A DNA stretch of 19,508 bases from CAJUOR01 sp964596105 (GTDB lineage: Bacteria > Bacillota_I > Bacilli_A > Erysipelotrichales > Coprobacillaceae), in the NCBI GenBank assembly GCA_964596105.1, contig CAZQRT010000021.1:1-19508 (forward strand), given 5' to 3'. A program made the translations under genes and the position numbers. Shown piece after piece: positions 7,752-14,047 of this stretch (its first letter is position 1; every line of letters begins with the position of its first letter). The notes beneath the pieces were generated by a model. That model was given only the letters and a program-made list of their open reading frames with translations, ran no database searches and was not told the DNA's origin.

Positions 7752-7780
7752 ATTATACCATACTTCGGCATGATTGTCTT
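7752..7780 (-). promoter_or_regulatory. Extended -10 promoter of ftsE-ftsX-M23
   Basis: A perfect TATAAT (7752-7757) with upstream TGG, a 17-nt spacer and -35 AAGACA (7775-7780, 4/6). It gives a leader of only about 18 nt before the chosen ftsE ATG. Confidence 0.78.
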
Positions 7781-7783
7781 TGC

Positions 7784-8338
7784 CTAGGCCTTTAAATTCT
7801 TATAGAGATGATAATAGAAAATCGTGTAGTAAACGAAAACGAAAAGCTGGCAGGCGATCATCACCGCCTCCAGCACGTAATAAACACCGTCAGGAAGCGG
7901 CGGCAGCAGCGCCATGATAAAAGTGACGATAAACATCACCGCGGTGCATATCTTGCCGCACCACATCGCGCCGTCCATCTTGCGGTGATACCGCAGCAAG
8001 AAATAGGCCGCGAACAACAGCATGATCAGCTCTTTGACAAGGAAAACCGCGAGCACAACGACCATGCCCGGAACCCGCTCCAGTAAACAGATCAAAATAG
8101 CCAGCTGAAAACACTTGTCGGCCACGGGATCCAGCACCTTGCCAAGCTCCGTGACCATATTGTATTTGCGCGCGATATACCCGTCCAGCAAGTCGGTCGC
8201 CGCCAGCGCCAAAAGAAACAGCGAACTGAAAAAATAATCAGCGTCACTGTCCGCTTTTAAAGTAAAGACGACATAGACCGGCATCAGGGCCAGCCGCAAA
8301 AAACTGATACAATTCGGTATCGAGAATATTTCTTTCAT
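7784..8338 (-). CDS. pgsA: CDP-diacylglycerol-glycerol-3-phosphate 3-phosphatidyltransferase family
   Basis: A 184-aa polytopic membrane enzyme. The CDP-alcohol phosphotransferase signature DGx2ARx8Gx3Dx3D is complete at Asp52 through Asp74, in DGYIARKYN...GKVLDPVADK. It is followed by four or so hydrophobic helices. The family joins CDP-diacylglycerol to an alcohol; with this N-terminus (IPNCISFLRLALMP) PgsA, the first step of phosphatidylglycerol synthesis, is most likely, and cardiolipin or inositol variants are less so. The start at 8338 gives the usual N-terminus and has a GGTG element 6 nt upstream. It has its own promoter and is a single-gene unit between two operons. Confidence 0.9.
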   Translation of the reverse strand: MKEIFSIPNCISFLRLALMPVYVVFTLKADSDADYFFSSLFLLALAATDLLDGYIARKYNMVTELGKVLDPVADKCFQLAILICLLERVPGMVVVLAVFLVKELIMLLFAAYFLLRYHRKMDGAMWCGKICTAVMFIVTFIMALLPPLPDGVYYVLEAVMIACQLFVFVYYTIFYYHLYKNLKA

Positions 8339-8359
8339 TCTTTTCACCACACACTGCCC

Positions 8360-8389
8360 ATGATACCACAAGTGCTGATCATAGCGCAA
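8360..8389 (-). promoter_or_regulatory. Extended -10 promoter of pgsA
   Basis: -10 TATCAT (8360-8365, 5/6) with TGG directly upstream (TGn). A poor -35 TTGCGC (8384-8389) lies at 18 nt; the TGn extension probably compensates. Confidence 0.55.
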
Positions 8390-8419
8390 AGACTTTTCTC
8401 ATTCAGAACGCCGGGAAAC

Positions 8420-8444
8420 AAAAAAACCGCATTACTGCGGTTTT
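8420..8444 (-). terminator. Intrinsic terminator overlapping the M20 gene stop
   Basis: A perfect 9-bp stem AAAACCGCA/TGCGGTTTT with a 4-nt loop, then T7 on the minus strand. The 5' arm is the last codons of the M20 amidohydrolase gene and the loop holds its TAA. Confidence 0.92.
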
Positions 8445-9598
8445 AAGATATCAGGATCACGCAAAACCTCCAGAGCGGTATAAACCATGCCCTTGACCGC
8501 GACCTCCAGGGTGTGATCGGAGATCGGGCCGTGCACATATTTCAAAAACTTCACGTCATGGGCAAAAGCCGGCTCATCCGCCTCGACATCGATCTCGCAG
8601 TACACCGTCGGACAGCGGTGGGAAACATTGCCGACATCCGTCGACCCGGCCGTCTCGCGGTTGCCCGGGACAAAGCCCGTCACCCCTAAAGCCTCCAGAT
8701 TCCTTTTCAGAATGCTCCTTAATACCGGATGATAAACGAGATCATCATAAGAATTCTCAAAGTTGTGATACTCGAGCTGCGCCCCGGTCATCACCGCCGC
8801 GCCTTTGGCGCAGTTGACGACTTTTTCTGTCAGCTCGGTTAAATATTCTCTTGTTCCGGCGCGAATATAGAACTGGCAGCTGGCGCGGTCCGGTATCGTG
8901 TTGCACGCCTTGCCGCCGTTGGTAATGATGCCGTGCACGCGCGCGTCCGGCTTCATCTGCTGCCTCAGGCAGTTAATGCCGGCATACGTTAACAGCACGG
9001 CATCCAGGGCGTTGATGCCCTGCCAGGGCGCCCCGGCGGCATGCGCGGCCACGCCGGTAAAATTAAACTCAATCGAATCCATCGCTAAAGAGATGACATC
9101 AATCGCGTTTTCACTGCCCAAATGGATCTGAATGGCGGCGTCAATATCATCAAAAGCGCCGTGATTGACCAGATCACACTTCCCGCCGACCGTCTCCTCA
9201 GCCGGCGTTCCGATTAAAACAATGCTGCCCTGAAACAAATCCTGCAGCTTCGACAAAACCACACAAGCTCCCAGCGTCGACGCGGAAATCCAGTTGTGCC
9301 CGCAGGCGTGAGCATTCTCATCACCGTGCTCGCCGTATCCGGGCAGAGCGTCATACTCGGCGAGGAAAGCCACCTTCGCGCCTTCCCCGTTTTTTAACTC
9401 GGCGCGAAAAGCCGTCGCCAGCCCGCCGTAAGGATAGGTCACAGCAAAGCCGTAACCTCTCATTTTCTCAACGAGATAAGCGCTGGAGACAAACTCCTCA
9501 TTGCCCAGTTCGGGATGCGCGAAAATAAACTCCCGGACTTCCTGAAACTCCTTTTTATATGCCGCATAGATCTCGTCCACTCTCGTTTGATAATCCAT
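8432..9598 (-). CDS. M20-family amidohydrolase/dipeptidase (AbgB/PM20D2-like)
   Basis: A 388-aa cytosolic zinc amidohydrolase. Motifs seen: HPELGNEEF, AEYDALPGYG (Asp83), the metal site HACGHN (His97, Cys99, His101), TPAEET (Glu134/135) and IQIHLG (His159), plus the GVAAHAAGAPWQG dimerisation domain. Its motif style resembles the AbgB/ACY1L2 branch. The characterised human member PM20D2 cleaves beta-alanyl-lysine-type dipeptides. The gene follows the transporter with AGGAGG overlapping that gene's stop, so it is under the same lysine riboswitch. A lysine-releasing dipeptidase or N-acyl-lysine hydrolase is therefore attractive, though untested. N-acetyl-diaminopimelate deacetylase is the main alternative; p-aminobenzoyl-glutamate hydrolase is less likely in this setting. 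Confidence 0.88.
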   Translation of the reverse strand: MDYQTRVDEIYAAYKKEFQEVREFIFAHPELGNEEFVSSAYLVEKMRGYGFAVTYPYGGLATAFRAELKNGEGAKVAFLAEYDALPGYGEHGDENAHACGHNWISASTLGACVVLSKLQDLFQGSIVLIGTPAEETVGGKCDLVNHGAFDDIDAAIQIHLGSENAIDVISLAMDSIEFNFTGVAAHAAGAPWQGINALDAVLLTYAGINCLRQQMKPDARVHGIITNGGKACNTIPDRASCQFYIRAGTREYLTELTEKVVNCAKGAAVMTGAQLEYHNFENSYDDLVYHPVLRSILKRNLEALGVTGFVPGNRETAGSTDVGNVSHRCPTVYCEIDVEADEPAFAHDVKFLKYVHGPISDHTLEVAVKGMVYTALEVLRDPDILKPQ

Positions 9599-9607
9599 GC
9601 TTTCCTC

Positions 9608-10996
9608 CTAATACCCGATCATAACCGCGCCCATCAGCAAGACGATCTCGCAGATGAACAGCAGGCCGAATAACGGCGTCACAAACTTGTACCACTTGTC
9701 GACCGGGATGCGCATAATGCCGCACATCATGAAGACGGAAGTCGGCCAGAAAATGTTCGAGAAACCGTCGCCAAACTGGAAAGCCAATACGGCGATCTGA
9801 CGGCTGAGTCCGACCATTTCCGCCACCGGGGCGAGAATCGGCATCGTCACTAACGCCTGTCCGCCGCCGCTCGGGATAAAGAAGTTGATGATGTTCTGGA
9901 CAAACAGCATGCCCAGCGCGCTTAAATAGCCGTGGAAGTTCGTTAAAAGGGAAACCAGGTAATAGACGATGGTGTCAATGATCTTGGCGTTTTCGAGAAT
10001 GACCGGGATCGCTCTCGACAAACCGACGATCAAAGCCCCGAACATCATATCCTTGGCTGATTCGATAAAATAGATCGCGATCTGATCCGGAGAGAACCCG
10101 GATACCAGACCGACGACGATCATCATGATGATAAACAGCGCCGCGATCTCATTAATGTACCAGCCCAGCTTCAGGGTGCCAAACATGAGCATGCCGATGG
10201 TGAAGACAAACAGCACGCAGGATATTTTCTGGACGGTCGTGAAGCTTTTGCTCATTAACTCTTCCCGGGAGCCGACTTCGATCAAGTCGAGCTTCTCCCC
10301 GTAAAGGATGGATTTCTCCGGGTTCTTTTTGACCTTTTGCGCGTAGCGCCAGACATAGATCATGGCCACGCCCATGAAAATCACAAAGCAGAAAATGCGG
10401 TATTCGATGCCGGAAAACAGCGGCACCCCGGAAACCTGCTGAGCCACGCCGATGGTGAACGGGTTGATGGTCGCGGCGGCAAAGCCGACGGCTACGCCGA
10501 GGTAGACGATCGAGCTGCCGACGATGGCGTCATACCCCAGAGCGACGCCGATCGAAACAAAGATCGGAATCAGACCGTACGTTTCCTCAAACAGCCCCAT
10601 CGTGCTGCCGAGAATGCCAAACACGAGCATGCAGACCGGGATGAACAAAGCGATGCGGTCGCCGACGGTGCGCAACAGCGCTCCGATCACGGCGTCAAAG
10701 GTACCGTTTTTTATCAGCATGTACACAAACGCGTAAGCGAAAATAATGAAGAACATGATCTGCCCGCCATCGATGAAACCTTCCTGAATGGCGACAAACA
10801 TGTCAAAGAATCCGCAGCCGACCTTCTCCACCCAGTGGAAAGAATCCGCGACCACGACGGTGTTGCCGGCCGCATCGACGATCCGGTCGTACTCCCCGGC
10901 CGGAATGACATTGGCCATCACCGCCGCCAGCACAACGATAGCGAAGATGATGACATAGGTATGCGGCATCTTGAATCTCTTTTTTGTCTTTTCCAT
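9608..10996 (-). CDS. YfcC-family transporter, probable lysine (basic amino acid) carrier
   Basis: A 462-aa integral membrane protein with about 11-12 hydrophobic helices. The N-terminus KRFKMPHTYVIIFAIV followed by NVIPAGEYDR is characteristic of YfcC proteins, relatives of the DcuC/ion-transporter superfamily. Re-entrant-like motifs include GSTMGLFEETYGL, ATINPFTIG and IPSGGGQALVTMPILAP. Substrate assignment comes from regulation: a lysine riboswitch precedes it directly, so uptake of lysine or a lysine derivative is the best guess. The start at 10996 is placed before MEKTKKRFKMPH, with GGA about 6 nt upstream; longer in-frame starts lie within the terminator hairpin. It heads a two-gene operon with the M20 amidohydrolase. 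Confidence 0.88.
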   Translation of the reverse strand: MEKTKKRFKMPHTYVIIFAIVVLAAVMANVIPAGEYDRIVDAAGNTVVVADSFHWVEKVGCGFFDMFVAIQEGFIDGGQIMFFIIFAYAFVYMLIKNGTFDAVIGALLRTVGDRIALFIPVCMLVFGILGSTMGLFEETYGLIPIFVSIGVALGYDAIVGSSIVYLGVAVGFAAATINPFTIGVAQQVSGVPLFSGIEYRIFCFVIFMGVAMIYVWRYAQKVKKNPEKSILYGEKLDLIEVGSREELMSKSFTTVQKISCVLFVFTIGMLMFGTLKLGWYINEIAALFIIMMIVVGLVSGFSPDQIAIYFIESAKDMMFGALIVGLSRAIPVILENAKIIDTIVYYLVSLLTNFHGYLSALGMLFVQNIINFFIPSGGGQALVTMPILAPVAEMVGLSRQIAVLAFQFGDGFSNIFWPTSVFMMCGIMRIPVDKWYKFVTPLFGLLFICEIVLLMGAVMIGY

Positions 10997-11010
10997 ACCC
11001 TTTCCTTTCC

Positions 11011-11056
11011 TCTCAAAAATAAAAACGTCCTCACATCTTAAAACATGTAAAGACGT
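11011..11056 (-). terminator. Riboswitch-controlled intrinsic terminator
   Basis: A 12-bp stem (11045-11056 with 11025-11036) contains two G-U wobbles and an 8-nt loop. It is followed by TTTTTATTTTT on the minus strand, and lies about 15 nt before the transporter start. It is the OFF structure of the lysine switch. Confidence 0.93.
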
Positions 11057-11086
11057 CACGATAGTCCCTAATGCCTTAAGATAGTG
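11032..11086 (-). promoter_or_regulatory. Antiterminator of the lysine riboswitch
   Basis: The P1 3' strand region CACTATCTTAA (11076-11086) can pair, with one bulged T, to TTAAGATGTG (11032-11041). The latter is the loop plus 3' arm of the terminator. This pairing excludes both P1 closure and the terminator, a self-consistent ON state when lysine is low. Confidence 0.7.
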
Positions 11087-11243
11087 CTCCTTTGCGCTAG
11101 CGCAAAGACAGTGACCGGCTTCTTCAACCGGCCCCCAGCCTTCTATCCGGCGATAGAACGCTTCGGCGGATCAGCCTTTCCCTGATGATCACTGGCTTCC
11201 GGCCTGACATCAGCTACTCTTCTTCTCCGCGCCTCTACCTGAG
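11075..11243 (-). ncRNA. Lysine riboswitch (L box) aptamer
   Basis: Read on the minus strand, conserved L-box blocks occur in order: AGAGGCGCGG (11227-11236), AGTAG (about 11213-11217), GGAAAGGCTGATCCGCCGAAG around 11161-11181, GCTGG (11135-11139), CACTGTC (11107-11113) and GGAGCACTATC (11080-11090). P1 closes as GGTAG (11235-11239) with CTATC (11080-11084). Internal helices are clear, for example GCCGG/CCGGT-type and TTTGCGC/GCGCAAA arms. The aptamer is followed by an antiterminator/terminator pair. Bound lysine should stabilise P1 and permit termination. Confidence 0.93.
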
Positions 11244-11254
11244 GTCTCTAAGAA

Positions 11255-11281
11255 ATTATCATATTTTTACGGGTTTTTCAA
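11255..11281 (-). promoter_or_regulatory. Candidate promoter of the lysine operon
   Basis: -35 TTGAAA (11276-11281) and -10 GATAAT (11255-11260, 5/6) with a short 15-nt spacer, about 12 bp before the aptamer. No better candidate lies close. The -35 touches the left repeat of the adjoining islet. Confidence 0.4.
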
Positions 11282-11300
11282 CAGTTTTTTCGGCTAAAAA
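11281..11300. repeat. 20-bp direct repeat, left copy of islet
   Basis: ACAGTTTTTTCGGCTAAAAA, identical to 11948-11967, 667 bp apart. The copies bracket the decayed toxin-antitoxin islet like att cores or an insertion-site duplication. Confidence 0.85.
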
Positions 11301-11301
11301 G

Positions 11302-11630
11302 GCACTGACAGCATTAACGGCAAGAGTAGATGAAAAAGATAAAGCAAGATTTGATGCTTTCTGTTCCAATGTTGGCTTAAATACTTCTGTTGCAATCAAC
11401 TGATTTGTGAAAGCAGTTTTACGTGAGAACCGTATCCCATTTGAGATCACTCAGGACCCTGATCCATTCTTCTCTGCGGCCAGCATGGCTTTTGTGAAAA
11501 AAACTGTACAGGAGTTATGAGCCGGTCAAGGTTCTGCCCATAAACTGATCGAGGCAGATGATGCCTGGAAAGATTACCTGTATTGACAGACTCGCGCAAA
11601 GAAAAGCACCGGTCACGAAGAGCGGTGCTG
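11302..11630 (+). pseudogene. RelB/DinJ antitoxin and YoeB toxin remnant
   Basis: The + frame reads TALTARVDEKDKARFDAFC, then NVGLNTSVAIN, FVKAVLRENRIPFEI, DPFFSAASMAFVKK and AGQGSAHKLIEADD, the order and motifs of a RelB/DinJ-type antitoxin. It runs straight into AWKDYLY-stop-QTRAKK, which matches the first helix of YoeB toxins (AWEDYLYWQ..). In-frame TGAs interrupt it at 11401, 11518 and 11584. There is no ATG start: an internal CTG sits where MTAL would fit. The toxin N-terminus and everything after QTRAKK are missing. It cannot make either protein under the standard code. The antitoxin call is good; the YoeB part rests on about 13 residues. Confidence 0.7.
11602..11629 (-). terminator. 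Possible terminator inside the islet
   Basis: Arms AGCACCG (11605-11611) and CGGTGCT (11623-11629) have an 11-nt loop. On the minus strand TTTTCTTT follows. It could have ended the minus-strand remnant whose stop is at 11678. Confidence 0.5.
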
Positions 11631-11677
11631 TAAAAGGTGTTTTGCGTTAGAAACTGACCGTTTCCAATGGTTATGCG

Positions 11678-11935
11678 CTACATTAAATTTGATAATTGCT
11701 TTTTAAATACATTGTCGGCTGCTTCCAATGCCTTATAGTATTCCCTGTAGGATGGGCTCAGCCGCCGCATTGCAGGGATGAACACATCGTTATACCCGTT
11801 TTCACGAAATAACTGCTTTGCAATTCTAGGACCATATATTTTATACTGAGTTGATCGAATCAGTCATGATGAGATCACTTTTTTATTAGGATACCTTTCA
11901 AGTACTCCTCTTAAAATGTAGTTTTGACAGACTAA
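11678..11935 (-). pseudogene. Unidentified gene remnant in the islet
   Basis: Minus-strand coding-like sequence begins ILRGVLERYPNKKVISS, hits a TGA (11864-11866) and continues as LIRSTQYKIYGPRIAKQL, FRENGYNDVFIPAMRRLSP and SYREYYKALEAADN to a TAG at 11678. The composition looks like genuine protein, rich in YG, RENGY and amphipathic helix, rather than chance frame. TAA and TAG stops bound the 5' end near 11936-11941, just inside the right direct repeat, so the gene front is missing. I do not recognise the family. It accounts for much of the interval between the toxin-antitoxin remnant and the right repeat. Confidence 0.55.
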
Positions 11936-11943
11936 CTATTACT

Positions 11944-12288
11944 TTACACAGTTTTTTCGGCTAAAAAAGCAGAAAGCTCAGTATCGCTGAGATCTTTCTT
12001 CTCACGGTTGTAGTAAGGATGGCGGTCCTTGACCTCACTTTCCAGATAAGGAGTCAAATCCACCATCCCGTTATAGAGGCCGTAGACCGCATAGACATAA
12101 ACCGGTCCTAAAGTTTTAAAAAGATACCTGTTCATCTCACCAAGCATCTGATCGCTTTCCCCGGTGTAAAAGAAGAAAGCCCGGGCTTTCTCGCGTTTGA
12201 TCAAAAGCACATCATCTCTAACAGTTAAAGCCGTAATGACCTTATTGATCACCGGGGATACTACCGCGAAAGGAGTGCCCCTAATCAT
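11944..12288 (-). CDS. Hypothetical protein downstream of rarA, 3' end remodelled
   Basis: A 114-aa protein of unrecognised family. MIRGTPFAVVSPVINKVITA is followed by a mixed alpha/beta region (VLLIKREKARAFFFYTGE, YVYAVYGLYNGMVDLTPYL) and a charged tail ending SAFLAEKTV. There is no signal peptide or convincing membrane segment. The ATG overlaps the rarA stop by 8 bp, so it is the last cistron of the prfA-rarA operon. A longer arginine-rich start would sit inside rarA and is an antisense-frame artefact. The tail is encoded by the right 20-bp repeat. The left repeat copy also encodes SAFLAEKTV on this strand and continues EKPVKI before a stop, suggesting the islet replaced the original last six residues. 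Confidence 0.65.
   Translation of the reverse strand: MIRGTPFAVVSPVINKVITALTVRDDVLLIKREKARAFFFYTGESDQMLGEMNRYLFKTLGPVYVYAVYGLYNGMVDLTPYLESEVKDRHPYYNREKKDLSDTELSAFLAEKTV
11948..11967. repeat. 20-bp direct repeat, right copy of islet
   Basis: Identical to 11281-11300. This copy lies in the last codons (..LAEKTV) of the gene downstream of rarA. Confidence 0.85.
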
Positions 12289-13558
12289 GATGAGCCTTCT
12301 TTTTGCGGATCTCGGCAATCTGCGCCATGCGCGCCGCGACCTTCTTCTCACTGCCGTGATCAGTCGGATGATAGTACGTATGATCCTTGATACTCTCAGG
12401 CAGACACGTCATATCCGCGATCTGATCGGGAATGTCGTGGGCATACTGATAACCCTTGCCGTAATCAAGATCCTTCATGAGCCGGGTCGGCGCGTTGCGG
12501 ATGACCAGCGGCACCGGCTCGGAATACGTGTCCAAAGCGTCCTTTTTCGCCTTGTCATAAGCGACATACAAAGCGTTGGACTTCACCGACAAAGAAAGAT
12601 AGGTGACAACATGCGTCAAGTGCACGTTGCACTCCGGCATGCCAAGAAAATGACAGGCCTGATAACCCGCCACCGCCACCTGCAAAGCGTGACTGTCCGC
12701 CATGCCGATATCCTCGCTGGCAAAGCGAATCAGGCGGCGCGCGATATAAAGGGGATCCTCCCCCGCCTCGAGCATGCGCGCCAGCCAGTAGATGGCGGCG
12801 TCAACATCCGAGTTGCGCATCGATTTATGCAAGGCGGAAATCAGATTATAGTGCTCATCACCCTTTTTATCATAAAGAAAACTGGAGCGGTTCAAAAGCT
12901 GCCCCACCGCTTCTTTAGTTACCGCCTCATGATTGGTGACCGCCATCTCCAGGGTGTTTAACGCCACGCGGGCATCCCCGCCGGAAAAATGGGCAATCAT
13001 CGCCAGGGCCTCTTCCTGTACGGGAATATCTTCCCCGCCGTACCCTTTGTCACTATTCAAAGCGTAATGTAGAAGGGTCACGATATTTTCCTCGCTTAAA
13101 GCGTAAAGCACGAAAACCCGGCAGCGTGACAAAAGCGCGGAATTGATTTCAAAAGAGGGATTCTCGGTCGTCGCCCCGATGAGAATGATGCTGCCCTTTT
13201 CGACAAAGGGCAGAAAAGCATCCTGCTGGGCCTTGTTGAAGCGGTGAATCTCATCGACAAACACAATCGTCCTGATGCCCAGATCGCGCTTTTGCGCGGC
13301 CTCGTTCATGACGGCCTTGATCTCCCTGATCCCGCTCGTCACCGCGGAAAAATCCACGAAAGCGCAATGCGTGTGGGCGGCGATAATGCGCGCCAGGGTA
13401 GTTTTCCCGACCCCCGGCGGACCCCAGAAGATCATCGACGTCACCATGTCTTTTTCAATCATCTGGCGCAGGATCTTACCCTTGCCGACAAGATGCTCCT
13501 GGCCGACATACTCATCGAGATTCTCCGGTCTTAAACGACTGGCTAAAGGCTCAAACAT
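12281..13558 (-). CDS. rarA: Replication-associated recombination protein RarA (MgsA)
   Basis: A 425-aa AAA+ ATPase of the clamp-loader-like RarA/MgsA/WRNIP1 family, which acts at stalled replication forks. Motifs: RLRPENLDEYVGQEHL at the N-terminus, Walker A GPPGVGKTT (46-54), Walker B VFVDEIHRF (99-107), sensor 1 GATTENPSFEIN and arginine-finger LLSRCRVF. The C-terminal tetramerisation domain contains EDPLYIARRLIRFASEDIG and ALDTYSEPVPLVIRNAPT. Length and motif order are normal. Its ATG follows the deaminase stop directly (TAAATG). Grouping with prfA and prmC looks like a housekeeping operon. Confidence 0.96.
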   Translation of the reverse strand: MFEPLASRLRPENLDEYVGQEHLVGKGKILRQMIEKDMVTSMIFWGPPGVGKTTLARIIAAHTHCAFVDFSAVTSGIREIKAVMNEAAQKRDLGIRTIVFVDEIHRFNKAQQDAFLPFVEKGSIILIGATTENPSFEINSALLSRCRVFVLYALSEENIVTLLHYALNSDKGYGGEDIPVQEEALAMIAHFSGGDARVALNTLEMAVTNHEAVTKEAVGQLLNRSSFLYDKKGDEHYNLISALHKSMRNSDVDAAIYWLARMLEAGEDPLYIARRLIRFASEDIGMADSHALQVAVAGYQACHFLGMPECNVHLTHVVTYLSLSVKSNALYVAYDKAKKDALDTYSEPVPLVIRNAPTRLMKDLDYGKGYQYAHDIPDQIADMTCLPESIKDHTYYHPTDHGSEKKVAARMAQIAEIRKKKAHHD

Positions 13559-14047
13559 TTAATAACCAAACCTTCCCAAAAGTGATTCATCATCATCGAT
13601 CCAGCTTTGCACCGGAATGCGGCGGTAGTGGTCGGCGTCATCGCGCACCACCAGCTCCTTAATGCCGGCATTGATGATCATGCGCTTGCACATGGAGCAG
13701 CTGTCGGCATGGACGATATACTCCCCGCTGCCCACTTCCTGCCCGACCAGATACATTGTTCCGCCCATCATGGCATCCCTAGAGGCGTGAATAATCGCGT
13801 TGGCCTCGGCGTGAACACTGCGGCACAGCTCATAGCGCTCGCCGCGCGGCACCTGCATCTTCTCGCGGATGCAGCTGTTGATGTCCGTGCAGTTTTTGCG
13901 GCCCCGCGGCGCCCCGACATAGCCGGTGGAAATGACCTGATCCTGATTGACGATCACCGCCCCGTACCGTCTTCTTAAGCACGTGGAACGCTTCGCGACA
14001 ACCTCGGCCAGATCCAGATAATAATTGGTCTTATCCCGTCTTTCCAT
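13559..14047 (-). CDS. dCMP deaminase family protein (ComEB-like)
   Basis: A 162-aa zinc deaminase. The catalytic HAEANAI (His79, Glu81) and the zinc pair in SCSMCKRMIINAGI (Cys117, Cys120) are intact. It also has an N-terminal RRYGAVIVNQDQVISTGYVGAPRG strand typical of dCMP deaminases. The reaction is dCMP to dUMP, feeding thymidylate synthesis. The zinc site reads SCSMC instead of the PCxxC of cytidine deaminases, a form I recall from clostridial dCMP deaminases. It overlaps prmC by 17 bp and abuts rarA. Confidence 0.92.
   Translation of the reverse strand: MERRDKTNYYLDLAEVVAKRSTCLRRRYGAVIVNQDQVISTGYVGAPRGRKNCTDINSCIREKMQVPRGERYELCRSVHAEANAIIHASRDAMMGGTMYLVGQEVGSGEYIVHADSCSMCKRMIINAGIKELVVRDDADHYRRIPVQSWIDDDESLLGRFGY

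Noticed and set aside
10337..11041. Long + strand open frame opposite the transporter
   Set aside because: It is Asp/His/Arg-rich antisense of membrane helices, without any motif.
11185..11280. Possible + strand protein upstream of the antitoxin remnant
   Set aside because: This is the antisense of the lysine riboswitch; the open frame is fortuitous.
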